This document shows, one piece after another, positions 16,899-25,709 of a stretch of 64,000 nt of DNA. The stretch covers positions 1 through 64,000 of the forward strand of contig JABXKU010000004.1 of assembly GCA_013619105.1 (NCBI GenBank), given 5' to 3'. Position 1 is the first letter of the stretch, and each line of letters begins with the position of its first letter. Position numbers and translations under genes: made by a program. The notes under the pieces are model-generated. The model searched no databases and had not been told where the DNA came from. It worked only from the letters and a program-made list of their open reading frames with translations. This DNA comes from Desulfuromonadales bacterium (GTDB taxonomy: Bacteria; Desulfobacterota; Desulfuromonadia; Desulfuromonadales; Syntrophotaleaceae).

Positions 16899-18041
16899 TT
16901 ATCCTTTCGCTGCGAAGGATGGCAGCGGGTGCAGCATTTGTTCCAGGGCGGTTCCGGTCAGCTGCTCTACTTTTTGCTGTATCTGCCGAGCGGCGGCCAG
17001 GCGGCGGCGCATGGCCATGAAGGGACCTGTTTGACCGGCAAAGCATCTGAGCTTCGGTGCGAAGCGTTCTTCCAAGGTGACACAACGGTCACCCGCGGTC
17101 AGTTTGTCAGCCAAGTAGAGAATTTCCGTCGCGCTCAGATCAAAATTTGGCTGTGGCACCAGATCCATATGTTGTTGGATCAGTGCGGCAACTTGGGGAA
17201 AACCCAGCCGGTGCAGCTCCGCAGCTCCAACTGTGGCGTGATGGGGCTGGTTGCGCCGACAGTCGTGGAGCAGGGCTGCGGCCTGTAACAGCTCCCGGTT
17301 CACATCTCCGCCGGATTCGTTGATCGCCGCTGCAACACGATCAGCCACCTGCGCGACTTGTTGACAGTGAGCGATGATCCCCTTGTGGCAGGAAAATTTG
17401 TGAATCATTAGATGAGCGCACTCCCGTGGCGAGGGAAGTTGATAGTTGCGCCAGCGGTGACACAGGTAGTCGTAATCGGTCGGGGTGTCCATATCGAGCA
17501 CGGTATGCTCATCGGCCACCTCAACCTCTAGAATATCTTCCTCATAGGGCAGCAGTAGGGCTTTAAGGCCACCGGTTCCGTCTCCGCTAAGGATGGTTTC
17601 TCGGTAGCTAGTACTGATCAGCGGTGGGTGGCCCCGTTTGCCAAAAAACAGCGGATGGATAATACCCCGGTCACTCTCCTGCCGAGCCCGAATGAGCTGT
17701 GGCAGGGTTCGATCCCGGACCAGGGGCATGTCGACGGGCTGCAAGAAGAAGGCGTCAATATGATTCGGCATGGCCTGCAGGGCGCATTGTATCGAGGTGA
17801 ACATCCCCGCTTGATACTTCTGGTTGAAGGTTTCATTGACCTTTAGCTGTTGCAGCAGCGGTTGCAGGTCAGCGGCTCGGTGGCCGGTTACCACCTGCAG
17901 ATGGGCGACCTTGGCCCGCTGAAACAGACCGACCGTCCTTTCCAGAGCGGCCTTGTCCCCCAGAGGCAGCAACGGCTTGAAATCACCCATGCGCGTCGAA
18001 CAACCGGCGGCCAGCACGATGGCGGCAATCGATTCAGTCAT
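16899..18041 (-). CDS. MocA-like nucleotidyltransferase fused to an HD domain
   Basis: A 380-residue two-domain protein. Residues 1-190 are a MobA/MocA-type nucleotidyltransferase: IAAIVLAAGCSTRMGDFKPLL is the family start, QPVDMPLV holds the metal-binding Asp and DMDTPTDYDYL closes the domain. Residues 205-370 are an HD phosphohydrolase domain, with His in CHKGIIAHC and the HD pair in ALLHDCRRN. It probably attaches CMP or GMP to molybdopterin for the neighbouring hydroxylase, while the HD half may remove a nucleotide or phosphate. I recall this architecture as the DVU_1551 family. The end overlaps the XdhC gene start by eight bases. Confidence 0.85.
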   Translation of the reverse strand: MTESIAAIVLAAGCSTRMGDFKPLLPLGDKAALERTVGLFQRAKVAHLQVVTGHRAADLQPLLQQLKVNETFNQKYQAGMFTSIQCALQAMPNHIDAFFLQPVDMPLVRDRTLPQLIRARQESDRGIIHPLFFGKRGHPPLISTSYRETILSGDGTGGLKALLLPYEEDILEVEVADEHTVLDMDTPTDYDYLCHRWRNYQLPSPRECAHLMIHKFSCHKGIIAHCQQVAQVADRVAAAINESGGDVNRELLQAAALLHDCRRNQPHHATVGAAELHRLGFPQVAALIQQHMDLVPQPNFDLSATEILYLADKLTAGDRCVTLEERFAPKLRCFAGQTGPFMAMRRRLAAARQIQQKVEQLTGTALEQMLHPLPSFAAKG

Positions 18042-19089
18042 GCTGCGCCTGATTGTGCGCCCGGGACTGGATCAGTTCGCCGACGATGCTCACCGCGATT
18101 TCTTCCGGAGTTTCTGCCTTAATGGGTATCCCGATAGGGGAAAAGACGCGATCGATGGCTTGTTGCCCAATCCCTTCAGCCAGTAAATTGTTGTAGATTT
18201 TATCTCGCTTGCCGCGGCTTCCGATCATGCCGATGTAGCCGGCGTCGGTGCGCAGGGCTTGGCGCAACAGATCCTGATCATGACGATGGCCGCGACTCAC
18301 AATGACCAGGTAGCTGTAGCGATCGATGGCCAGGTCCTGCATGCAGTCGTCGTAGGATGAAACAACAAGAATCTCGCGGGCCTGGGGAAAGCGTTCCCGG
18401 TTGGCAAATTCGGCCCGATCATCGAGAACCACGGTGTTAAAACCGACCATGGTCGCCAGCTCCGCGGTGGGTCGACAGACATGACCGGCGCCGAAGAGGT
18501 AGAGGGTGGCCGGGACGAAACAGGGTTCAATGTAGAAGCTTCCCTCTGGCAGGTTAACGATGAGAGGGTAGAGGATATTTTTACTCTGCAGCCAGAGGGC
18601 TTCGGCGATTTCAGGCGGCAGAGCGCCCGGACCGTCACTGGTGGTGTCAGCCTGCAGCAGACAACGTTGCAGCAATTGTTGGCCATCGGTCCGCTTCAGC
18701 GGTGTCACCAGTAAGCACTCGGTGCCACTGTGCAGAGCCTTGTACCAAGCTTGAAACAGGGTCAGGTTGTCCGGGCTGGCTTGAATGTGTTCCAGCAGGA
18801 CTTCGACCTCGCCGCCGCAGATCATGTCCATGGATGCGGCCTGGGCACCGGTCATATCAAAGACGTAGCTCTGAGAATGACGGCTGGCATAGACTTCTGG
18901 CGCGGTCTGTTGAGCACGGGCCTCGATCAGTCCGCCGCCGATGGTGCCAAAGATGTCGCAATTAGCGCGAATGATCATCTTGGTACCGGCGGTTCGCGGT
19001 GCCGAGCCACTGCTACTGAGGATGGTAGCAACCACCAGGTCTTCGCCGGTCTCCAGCAACTGGCAAAGGGTCTCAATCAGGTTTCTCAA
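18034..19089 (-). CDS. XdhC/CoxI family molybdenum hydroxylase maturation protein
   Basis: A 351-residue cytoplasmic protein. The XdhC_CoxI domain is N-terminal (VVATILSSSGSAPRTAGTKM, then GTIGGGLIEA), and the C-terminal Rossmann domain includes LYLFGAGHVCRPTAELA and VIVSRGHRHDQDLLRQAL. XdhC proteins bind the molybdenum cofactor and assist its sulfuration and insertion into xanthine-dehydrogenase-type enzymes. Its client here is presumably the aldehyde oxidoreductase at 25710-28562. It overlaps both neighbours by a few bases. Confidence 0.92.
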   Translation of the reverse strand: MRNLIETLCQLLETGEDLVVATILSSSGSAPRTAGTKMIIRANCDIFGTIGGGLIEARAQQTAPEVYASRHSQSYVFDMTGAQAASMDMICGGEVEVLLEHIQASPDNLTLFQAWYKALHSGTECLLVTPLKRTDGQQLLQRCLLQADTTSDGPGALPPEIAEALWLQSKNILYPLIVNLPEGSFYIEPCFVPATLYLFGAGHVCRPTAELATMVGFNTVVLDDRAEFANRERFPQAREILVVSSYDDCMQDLAIDRYSYLVIVSRGHRHDQDLLRQALRTDAGYIGMIGSRGKRDKIYNNLLAEGIGQQAIDRVFSPIGIPIKAETPEEIAVSIVGELIQSRAHNQAQHD

Positions 19090-20426
19090 GGGAGTTGCTC
19101 CTTTCTACGATCTATAATGCTGCGTTTGATGGTGGCCGAGACGGGCAGCGGTTTCCCGCAAGAACGGGTCGCTGGCAGGCATAGGGTACCGGCGGCCAGC
19201 GCAGTGCTAATCGCGGGCAAGTCCCGCAGGCAACCGTCGACTTCGGCCAGCAGGTCCTGTTGGGCACCGGTAGTGCTTTCTATGCTCAGAGTCAGGCAGT
19301 TGATCCCATTCTTAGCGGTCAGAACAGCCTCGTAGTTGAGCAGCTCGGGGAGTGCGAACAGGGCCTCATCTAGTTGCGGGATGCCGAGTTGCTGGCCGGC
19401 ACCGATATTCATACGCTGGGCGATACGGCCCTGCAGTTTGCTCAGGCGCGGTAGGTTGCTGCCACAGGGGCAAGGCTCGTCGATTAAGGAAGCTAGATCG
19501 CCGGTGCGGTAGCGGATCAGCGGCAGGCCCTTGCGGGTCAGGGTGGTGACCACCACCTCACCGGTTTCGCCTGCCGGCAGGGTCCGGCCATTGACCGGGT
19601 CGATTACTTCAAAATAGAGGTGAGGCTCCCGCAGGTGATAGCCGTACAGAGCACGACATTCGACCCCGCCGGTCAGGGCCATTTCGGTCATGCCGTAGTG
19701 GTTGATGGCCGGGCAGCCCCAGCGTTTGTCGATCTCTTTTACCAAGGCCGACGGAACATAGTCGGAGGTTAGAAAGACCGATTTGATCCGATCTCGGGGG
19801 ATGGTCAATACATTGGGGTGGCGCAGTACGGACAACACCTGGACCGGAATGCCCACCACGCAGTCGAAGTCCTCCTCCGCCAGCAGGGTCACGCAACGAC
19901 CGGGGTCGATGACGATTCCTTCGATTTGGCAGTCCACGCCTAGGGGTTGCAGGGCGGTGGCCAGCAGATTGCCGGCACTGGCCGGCAACTCGCCGGGTAG
20001 TAGAATCAGAACCCGGTCGCCAGGATCGAGATAGGGACCCATGCCGAGGCGGAAAAATGCCTGGGTGCGAGCCAGTTCTTCGCCGGTGAAATAGAGCCGT
20101 TTGGCGGGGCCGGTGGTGCCGGAGCTCTCCAGGGTCACCACACGCTCGATAGCGCTCTGCGACACGCCAAGCATTTGCAGGCCCTGCTGGCGCAGATCAT
20201 CGGCGCTGGTGAACGGTAGTTCCGTTAATCCCTGCAGCGAATCCAGGGGGCGCCTTTGCCTGTTCTGAAACCGATTTTGGTAGAAGGGGCTGTTGGCGCT
20301 GGCGTGAGCCAGGGTGCGGTTCAGGCGTTCGAGTTGCAGGGCTCGCAGGGCTACGAGATCGAGGTCGCTATTAGGGTCCTGGTCCAGCTCGGCAGCTATC
20401 CAGGTGTGGAGCGGACTAATCTGCAT
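19086..20426 (-). CDS. PaaK-like AMP-dependent ligase in the molybdenum cluster
   Basis: A 446-residue adenylate-forming enzyme of the phenylacetate-CoA ligase branch. It has the phosphate-binding loop SSGTTGPAKRL, the adenine-binding NHYGMTEMALTG and the hinge region ETGEVVVTTL with RYRTGDLA. A cysteine pair in EPCPCGSNLPRL is typical of PaaK-like proteins. The ATG at 20426 is preferred over the GTG at 20438 because GGGGGT sits at the right distance. It overlaps the radical SAM gene by 11 bases. Its substrate is unknown; as the only carboxylate-activating enzyme in a cofactor-maturation operon it probably activates a small acid. I recall this as the DVU_1553 family. Confidence 0.82.
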   Translation of the reverse strand: MQISPLHTWIAAELDQDPNSDLDLVALRALQLERLNRTLAHASANSPFYQNRFQNRQRRPLDSLQGLTELPFTSADDLRQQGLQMLGVSQSAIERVVTLESSGTTGPAKRLYFTGEELARTQAFFRLGMGPYLDPGDRVLILLPGELPASAGNLLATALQPLGVDCQIEGIVIDPGRCVTLLAEEDFDCVVGIPVQVLSVLRHPNVLTIPRDRIKSVFLTSDYVPSALVKEIDKRWGCPAINHYGMTEMALTGGVECRALYGYHLREPHLYFEVIDPVNGRTLPAGETGEVVVTTLTRKGLPLIRYRTGDLASLIDEPCPCGSNLPRLSKLQGRIAQRMNIGAGQQLGIPQLDEALFALPELLNYEAVLTAKNGINCLTLSIESTTGAQQDLLAEVDGCLRDLPAISTALAAGTLCLPATRSCGKPLPVSATIKRSIIDRRKEQLP

Positions 20427-21777
20427 GTTGACCCCCACGGTAGAGGGCCTTGCCGCTGGCTGCGGTCAGGTTGTAGAGGCAGAAGGGCACCAGCTTCTCT
20501 GTGGCGGTCATGACGTGGATGCAGCAGCTGCGCGCCCGTTCCAGATCGATGTTCCAGGCGTCCTGAAAGGCCATGGCCGAAACAGCGAAGGTGTGGCTGC
20601 GCACCCGCTCGATAAAGGTGTCAAATTCGTTGCCGGCGGCCGGGGCGGTTTGCGGCTGGGCCGGTGCGGCCCATTGCTGGGAGAGAAACTCCTTTGATTT
20701 TTGCGCTCCTTCGGCGGCTGGTGTCGGTTTGTTGCAGCCGCAGTCGTCCGTTTTGGTCAGCGCCCGTAGGCTGCCGTTTTCTTCCACCAAGAAGTTGCCG
20801 TGAAAGGAGCAGTGGGAGTGCTCACAGCCTGGTGGAGCAAAATCTTGCAGCCGCATGCGACCGGCGGTTTGCTCTTCGATGCCGCGCATGATCTGCGGAA
20901 GGGTCATGCGATCGGCATCGAGTGGCGGTGCAGGAAAGCGGCCAAAGTAGCTGATCGGTTGAAAATGCACTCCCCGCACCCCGGGCGCCCGGGCGAGGGC
21001 GAAATCGAGAATGGCGCCGAGATTGTGGCTGTTGATCCCCGGAACCACGGTCGGCACCAGCACCACGCCGAGGCCATTTGCTACGCAGTGCTCGATGGCC
21101 AGAACTTTTTCAGCCAACATCTTTCGGCCGCGCAGCTTGAGCAGAATGTCCTCTTCGGTGCCGTCGAATTGCAGAAAAACCGTCGACAGACCGGCCTCTT
21201 TAAGCTGGCGGGCGTAGTCCGGTTCCTGGGCCAGGCGCAGGCCGTTACTGTTGAGTTGAATCGATTGGAAGCCCTGCCGACGGCCCAACTCGATGACGGC
21301 TGGTAGATCGTCGCGCACCGTCGGTTCGCCACCGGATAGCTGAATAACGATCTGGTGGCCACTGGCCCGGCCGGCCGCCCGGTACCAGCTGTCGATAGTC
21401 GCTAGAGAGGGATCGTCCGGCGCAGCTTCGCCGCTGGCGGCAAAGCAGACCGGGCAGCTCAGGTTGCAACGGGCGGTTATCTCTAGTAGCACCGAACATG
21501 AATGCTGGCCATGATTTGGGCAGAGCCCGCAATCGTAGGGACAGCCGCCTTCGACCTCGGTATAGCAGACCGGAGGCTGGGAAGGGATCTTCGGCCGGTT
21601 CCAGTCGCTGAGCAGGGGCGGGCCGTGCCAGATTAGGGCGCTGAATTCACCGTGCTCCGGGCAGAACTTGAGCAGCTGGACCTGTTCGCCCGCGACCTGA
21701 CGATGAGCCGGGACGCGTTGCAGGCAGATCGGGCAGAGGCTGGCAGTTTCCGTTGCGAGGGTATGCTGCTTAAGCAT
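20416..21777 (-). CDS. Radical SAM protein (TrsS-like) of the molybdenum cluster
   Basis: A 453-residue protein with an N-terminal zinc-knuckle region (CPICLQR, FCPEHGEF), a second cysteine set (GGCPYDCGLCPNH) and the radical SAM cluster motif CNLSCPVCF near residue 110. SAM-binding features such as IQLSGGEPTVRDDLP and LNSNGL follow. The C-terminal part has a further cysteine set (SCCIHVMTATEKLVPFC) likely to bind an auxiliary cluster. I recall database entries calling relatives the radical SAM (seleno)protein TrsS, in which selenocysteine may replace one cysteine. Here the frame is uninterrupted, so this is the cysteine form. Its reaction is unknown. Confidence 0.82.
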   Translation of the reverse strand: MLKQHTLATETASLCPICLQRVPAHRQVAGEQVQLLKFCPEHGEFSALIWHGPPLLSDWNRPKIPSQPPVCYTEVEGGCPYDCGLCPNHGQHSCSVLLEITARCNLSCPVCFAASGEAAPDDPSLATIDSWYRAAGRASGHQIVIQLSGGEPTVRDDLPAVIELGRRQGFQSIQLNSNGLRLAQEPDYARQLKEAGLSTVFLQFDGTEEDILLKLRGRKMLAEKVLAIEHCVANGLGVVLVPTVVPGINSHNLGAILDFALARAPGVRGVHFQPISYFGRFPAPPLDADRMTLPQIMRGIEEQTAGRMRLQDFAPPGCEHSHCSFHGNFLVEENGSLRALTKTDDCGCNKPTPAAEGAQKSKEFLSQQWAAPAQPQTAPAAGNEFDTFIERVRSHTFAVSAMAFQDAWNIDLERARSCCIHVMTATEKLVPFCLYNLTAASGKALYRGGQHAD

Positions 21778-22216
21778 CGCGCACCTCCGCCAGGTCGAAG
21801 CCGTGTTCCCCGAGCAGCCGTTTCACCTCGTTGTACACGCCGGCTACGATCTGGCCGCAGCGCAGTTGAGGGTCAGGGTCGTCGTCGAGGATGGTGCTGC
21901 AGTCGATGCCGCCGTACTCCTCGCCGACGGTTTCGCAAAACCATTCGGCCAGACGCTGGCGCATGGTCATAAAGTCGATGTGTTCCTGTTCCTGATCACA
22001 GCCCTTGGCGGCGTAGAAGGCCAGCAAGCAAGTGCCGCCGGTCAATGCGCCGCAGGTCCCTTCGCCAAATCCGGCGCCGTGGGCGAGGCCCGCCATGGTA
22101 CGGATCAGATCTGGGTTGCTGCGACCGCAGTTGTCGAGGCCGAGGTTGAGCAGGATTTGGCTGCAGTAGTAGCCCTTCTGCACCAGATCCATCATGCGAA
22201 ATAGTTCATTGCTCAT
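21770..22216 (-). CDS. C-GCAxxG-C-C family protein
   Basis: A 148-residue redox-type protein with the C_GCAxxG_C_C pattern: YYCSQ, then GTCGALTGGTCLL and further cysteines in KGCDQ, WFCETVGEE, DCSTI and LRCGQIV. Members of this family are thought to bind a metal or Fe-S cluster and occur with molybdenum or selenium enzymes. The track places the start at 22264, but the internal ATG at 22216 is preceded by AAGGGACTGCC at the right spacing and removes an uncharacteristic 16-residue extension. It overlaps the radical SAM start by eight bases. Confidence 0.82.
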   Translation of the reverse strand: MSNELFRMMDLVQKGYYCSQILLNLGLDNCGRSNPDLIRTMAGLAHGAGFGEGTCGALTGGTCLLAFYAAKGCDQEQEHIDFMTMRQRLAEWFCETVGEEYGGIDCSTILDDDPDPQLRCGQIVAGVYNEVKRLLGEHGFDLAEVRDA

Positions 22217-22271
22217 GGCAGTCCCTTGTGATGATGGCAATTGGTTATTTGCTTTGCGGGCCACGAAAGTT

Positions 22272-23021
22272 TCAGCCCTGTTTGGCGGCGACCACCAGAC
22301 AGTAGCCGGGCCGCATGGCCTGCACAGCTCGCTGCATGGGTTGGCCGTTGCCGTCTGCTGAGAATTGGCTCCAGAACTCGGTCAGTGAGCCGTTCAGCCA
22401 GGCCAGACGGGCCGCTAGTTCAGCCAGCAGGCGAGAGCGGTCTTGCCACAGCTGCACTGTAAAGCCGGCCTTCTGTAGCCAGTCAAGTAACTGCTCGCGG
22501 CTGGTCGCCCCCGCCAGGCAGCAGTTTCCCGGTAGTTCCTGATCTGAAATTTCTCTGCGTCGGTAGATGTCGCTTAAAACCAGCTGGCCGTCGGAGGCCA
22601 GCACCCGGGAAAACTCCCGCAAAGTGCCGAGGGGATCTTTGACCAGCGACAGCACGCATTCGCAAGTCAGACCCCTCAGTGAGCCGTCGGCGATGGGCAA
22701 TGTTTCGGCTCGGCTGCGGATCAGGGGCAGTTCTGGATGAGCCGCGGCCCCTTCAGCGAGCAGTTTCTCGGACAAATCGAGGCCCATGGCCTGCAGGTCG
22801 TGGGTCTGGCGTAAATAGGTGGCTGTGGCGCCGCTGCCGCAGCCGATATCCAGCACCCGCGATCCTGCTGGCCAACTTACCTGCTGCAAGGCTTCCTTTA
22901 GCAGGGACAGTCCTCCGGGCCGCAGGGTGTCACCGGTAGCCCGGCGCAGGGCGTTGGTTTCGTAAAGGCGCGGTGCCGCCAGGGGACAGACGGCACCGCT
23001 GGTCTCACTATTTGTCTTCAA
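22272..23021 (-). CDS. Class I SAM-dependent methyltransferase (TrsM-like)
   Basis: A 249-residue Rossmann methyltransferase with motif I VLDIGCGSGATATYL, acidic motif MGLDLSEKLL and post-motif LTCECVLSLVKDPLGTL. No membrane segment or extra domain is visible. Neighbours are radical SAM and redox proteins of the molybdenum cluster, and I recall the family as TrsM (DVU_1556). The methyl acceptor is unknown; a thiolate or metal-bound ligand would fit the context. The start overlaps the zinc-ribbon gene by 14 bases. Confidence 0.85.
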   Translation of the reverse strand: MKTNSETSGAVCPLAAPRLYETNALRRATGDTLRPGGLSLLKEALQQVSWPAGSRVLDIGCGSGATATYLRQTHDLQAMGLDLSEKLLAEGAAAHPELPLIRSRAETLPIADGSLRGLTCECVLSLVKDPLGTLREFSRVLASDGQLVLSDIYRRREISDQELPGNCCLAGATSREQLLDWLQKAGFTVQLWQDRSRLLAELAARLAWLNGSLTEFWSQFSADGNGQPMQRAVQAMRPGYCLVVAAKQG

Positions 23022-23211
23022 GTATGCCTTCTACTTCGGCCATTTTGCCCATGGCCAGCTCTTCGTTAATAAGCACCAGGTCACATTCTGGGCAGGCCGG
23101 CAGGTCGACGTGGAAGGTGCCGTTCAGGTAGAGAAATACCACCTCGCGCATTACAAGCGGCTTGTCGCAAGCATCGCAGCTCCATTGCTTGGCTTCTTCA
23201 AGGGATATCAT
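23008..23211 (-). CDS. Small zinc-ribbon/rubredoxin-like protein (DVU_1557-type)
   Basis: A 67-residue cytoplasmic protein with two CxxC pairs, WSCDACDKP and PACPECDLV, spaced as in a zinc ribbon or rubredoxin knuckle. The central YLNGTFHVDL is predicted beta strand and the C-terminus is helical. It could be an electron carrier or a zinc-stabilised adaptor for the neighbouring oxidoreductase. Its ends overlap both neighbours, so it belongs to the operon. Confidence 0.8.
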   Translation of the reverse strand: MISLEEAKQWSCDACDKPLVMREVVFLYLNGTFHVDLPACPECDLVLINEELAMGKMAEVEGILEDK

Positions 23212-25526
23212 TATTTCACTCCGGTAACGTTCATACGATGGCTGTAGGCATTGAATATCTGAAAACCGCCCCCTTGGGGGGCATATTCGACCCAGAAGTT
23301 GACCTTGCCGAGTGCCCGGCTGGCCAGGCGCCGGCCATTGTTTTTGTCGATCAAACGTCGACCTTCGGCTTCCGACTGGTCGATTACTTGGCGGATGTCG
23401 TCGAGCAGAATCCGCCGTCGGTCAACGCTACGCTGGGTTTCGATGTCGAGATGAAGAATCATTTCCTGATAAGTTTCAGGCAGCTGGGGCTCTTCGCCCC
23501 ACAGGTGGCGGCCGAGAACTTCTTTGACCCGGGCCCGGTTCTCCCGACGCTCTGACCAGGATAGAAAGCCGCGCTGCCACGGGTCGCCGTTGTCGTTCTC
23601 GCCGAATAACAGCTCAATGAGATGGGCGGTCGGTTTACCTGCGGCGGCCATCTGGTCGCGGCACATGGCGCAGTAAGCCAGGTAGTCATGGTCGCTGGCC
23701 TTGGCCCGACAGCTGAGCTGTTCCTCGTTGAGGTCGGGGTTGGCGTTAAACACCAAGCCGCCGTAGCCGCAGCATTGGGCTGTTTCGCCACTGTAGTCCA
23801 ACTCCTCGATGGTTAAACCCAGTTCGGTGACAGCCTGCCGCACTCCCTGCTGAACCTTGGGATTATGGCGTGTGGCGCAGGGATCAATGACCGCCACCGT
23901 CTTGGCAGGCAGCGATGCGGCTGGCAGTGCTTTTTTGAGCTTTGGCATTTCTAGTATCTGCCATAGGGACTTGACCGGAATTTCCGGGAGGTGGTCCTGG
24001 AACAGTTGCTGACAGGAACTGCAGGCGCTGATGACTTGAGGACCGCCCATTTCCTGCCACTGCTGGCGCAATTCACCAATGATTTCGGTGAACAATTCCT
24101 GACGTCCGTCCCAGTAGGCCGGAGCGCCGCAGCAGGCTAACATCAGGCCGACGCCACCCTCGAGATTTTCCCGCAGGAAGCGATAGGATTCCATCACCTC
24201 CCCAGGGCTGCTGGAACAGAGCTGGCAGCTCGGGAAGTAGAGGTAGGCGCTTTCTTCGAAACCCGGAGCATGCCGGCAGAGGCTGAAGGCCTCGCTGCGG
24301 CTGAATTCAAGGTCCTGCAGGGCGAATTCGTGAGCCGAGTCCGGCATGAAATTCTCCCTCACCATGGTCTGGCGGGATTCGAGGCAGACGTCGCCCATGG
24401 ACAAGCCGTTGGGACAGACCTGCGCGCAGAGACCGCACAGGCTGCAGGAGTTGACGAATTTGTTGGCGGTGTGGCCGGCTCCGTGCAGGACTTTTTCGTT
24501 GTTGAATATCTGGCGGATGTAGGGCTTGGGATGTTTTTTGTATTTTTTCAGATAGTCGCAGTGCTTGACACATTCGAGGCATTCGCACTGCATGCAGCGG
24601 CTCGCTTCGGCCCGTACCGCTTCGTCGGTAAGCTGATCCGGCATGGCACGGTTGCTGGCCTCAATGCCTTCTAGATTGGTAGACAGTCGGGTCGGATAGG
24701 GGCCTTCGTTCTCCCGATTGTAATCGATGGTCGCTTTCTGCAAAAAGCGTTCAATGGACAGGGCACCTTTGCGCCCGGCATAGGCCTCCATGATCGGGGA
24801 GTAGCCCTGGCTCGGATCCGGTTCACCGCCGGCAAAGACACCTTGTTCGGCGGTGGCCGCAGTGAGCGCATCAATCACGATACGCCCGTTGGTCTCCTTT
24901 TGCAGGGGTAGGGACCAGCTTGAGGTGGCCTGGCCGTCGACGAATATGGCGTCAAAAGTTTCAACCAGTCCGGTAAAAGTGGCGGTATCGCATTGGGTGC
25001 CGAGATGCAAGGTGGCTCGCAGGGCATTCAGAACCGCCAGCTCGGCGTCGATTACTGCGGCCGGCAAGACGTTTTTTGGGTAACTGCGCAGGGCGCTGCC
25101 AAGCTGCTGGGCTTGTTCGTAGATGGTGACCTGCAGGCCCTTGTTGAGCATGTCCAGAGCAGCGGTGAGGCCGGCCATGCCGGTGCCGAGCACCGCAACC
25201 TTCCATCTCTTGCGCGGCAGAGGTTTGACCGGGTCCGGACCGCCATAGTGTTCCACGCAAAACCGCTCCAGGGCGCCGATGGCCAAAGCCTCGCCGGCCT
25301 CTTGGCGCCGGCAGGCAGCTTCGCAGGGGCGGTCGCAGATACGTCCCAGAATGCCCGGAAAGGGCATGGTTTTTTTTAAGGTCTGGTAAGCGGCCTTGTT
25401 GTCGCCGTCAGTGAGCTTTTGCATGAACTGGCGAACGTCGATATGCAACGGACATCCGCTGCTACAGGCGGGTGGCTCATCCTGGGTACACTTAGCCTCC
25501 CATGCGATGCGTTGTTCCTTTTCCAT
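23211..25526 (-). CDS. Pyridine-nucleotide-disulfide oxidoreductase fused to Fe-S and CCG domains
   Basis: A 771-residue fusion. Residues 1-110 are the Fe-S module of GltD-type proteins (CSSGCPLHID, GRICDRPCEAACRR). Residues 110-250 bind FAD/NAD (AVLGTGMAGLTAALDML). Residues 300-400 carry ferredoxin-type cysteines (CMQCECLECVKHC, SCSLCGLCAQVCPNG). Residues 430-640 contain two CCG-type motifs like those of heterodisulfide reductase HdrD (ACCGAPAY, QCCGYGGL). It likely moves electrons between NAD(P)H and the hydroxylase system. It is the first gene of the overlapping set, after an intergenic gap with two hairpins. Confidence 0.85.
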   Translation of the reverse strand: MEKEQRIAWEAKCTQDEPPACSSGCPLHIDVRQFMQKLTDGDNKAAYQTLKKTMPFPGILGRICDRPCEAACRRQEAGEALAIGALERFCVEHYGGPDPVKPLPRKRWKVAVLGTGMAGLTAALDMLNKGLQVTIYEQAQQLGSALRSYPKNVLPAAVIDAELAVLNALRATLHLGTQCDTATFTGLVETFDAIFVDGQATSSWSLPLQKETNGRIVIDALTAATAEQGVFAGGEPDPSQGYSPIMEAYAGRKGALSIERFLQKATIDYNRENEGPYPTRLSTNLEGIEASNRAMPDQLTDEAVRAEASRCMQCECLECVKHCDYLKKYKKHPKPYIRQIFNNEKVLHGAGHTANKFVNSCSLCGLCAQVCPNGLSMGDVCLESRQTMVRENFMPDSAHEFALQDLEFSRSEAFSLCRHAPGFEESAYLYFPSCQLCSSSPGEVMESYRFLRENLEGGVGLMLACCGAPAYWDGRQELFTEIIGELRQQWQEMGGPQVISACSSCQQLFQDHLPEIPVKSLWQILEMPKLKKALPAASLPAKTVAVIDPCATRHNPKVQQGVRQAVTELGLTIEELDYSGETAQCCGYGGLVFNANPDLNEEQLSCRAKASDHDYLAYCAMCRDQMAAAGKPTAHLIELLFGENDNGDPWQRGFLSWSERRENRARVKEVLGRHLWGEEPQLPETYQEMILHLDIETQRSVDRRRILLDDIRQVIDQSEAEGRRLIDKNNGRRLASRALGKVNFWVEYAPQGGGFQIFNAYSHRMNVTGVK

Positions 25527-25600
25527 CGAGTCCCTCTTTCTTCACTACGGATTTTGGGGATTGTATGTTGGGCGAAATCAGTGTGTATCAAATTAATGAA

Positions 25601-25635
25601 TGCTGGAGAGTCACCTGAATGGCGACTCTCCAGCA
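25601..25635 (-). promoter_or_regulatory. Strong hairpin in intergenic region (second from the aldehyde oxidoreductase)
   Basis: TGCTGGAGAGTC pairs with GACTCTCCAGCA across ACCTGAATGGC, with further pairing inside the loop. On the minus strand it is followed by ATTCATTAATTT, a weak T-rich tail, so it may act as a terminator before the oxidoreductase gene at 25526. Confidence 0.55.
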
Positions 25636-25656
25636 TCACGATCTCCGGTTAGAGGT

Positions 25657-25691
25657 GGTGGCGGCGACTCCCGGAAAGGATCGCCGCCACC
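25657..25691 (-). terminator. Strong GC hairpin after the aldehyde oxidoreductase
   Basis: GGTGGCGGCGA pairs perfectly with TCGCCGCCACC around a 13-base loop, 19 bases downstream of the oxidoreductase stop on the minus strand. There is no T-run, so it may act as an mRNA 3' stabiliser or pause rather than a classical terminator. Confidence 0.55.
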
Positions 25692-25709
25692 GGCGGAGCA
25701 TTTGTAGAA

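Noticed and set aside
20416-22264. Possible selenocysteine TGA sites in the radical SAM and C-GCAxxG-C-C genes
   Set aside because: Both frames are continuous with cysteine at the expected positions, so no recoding is needed.
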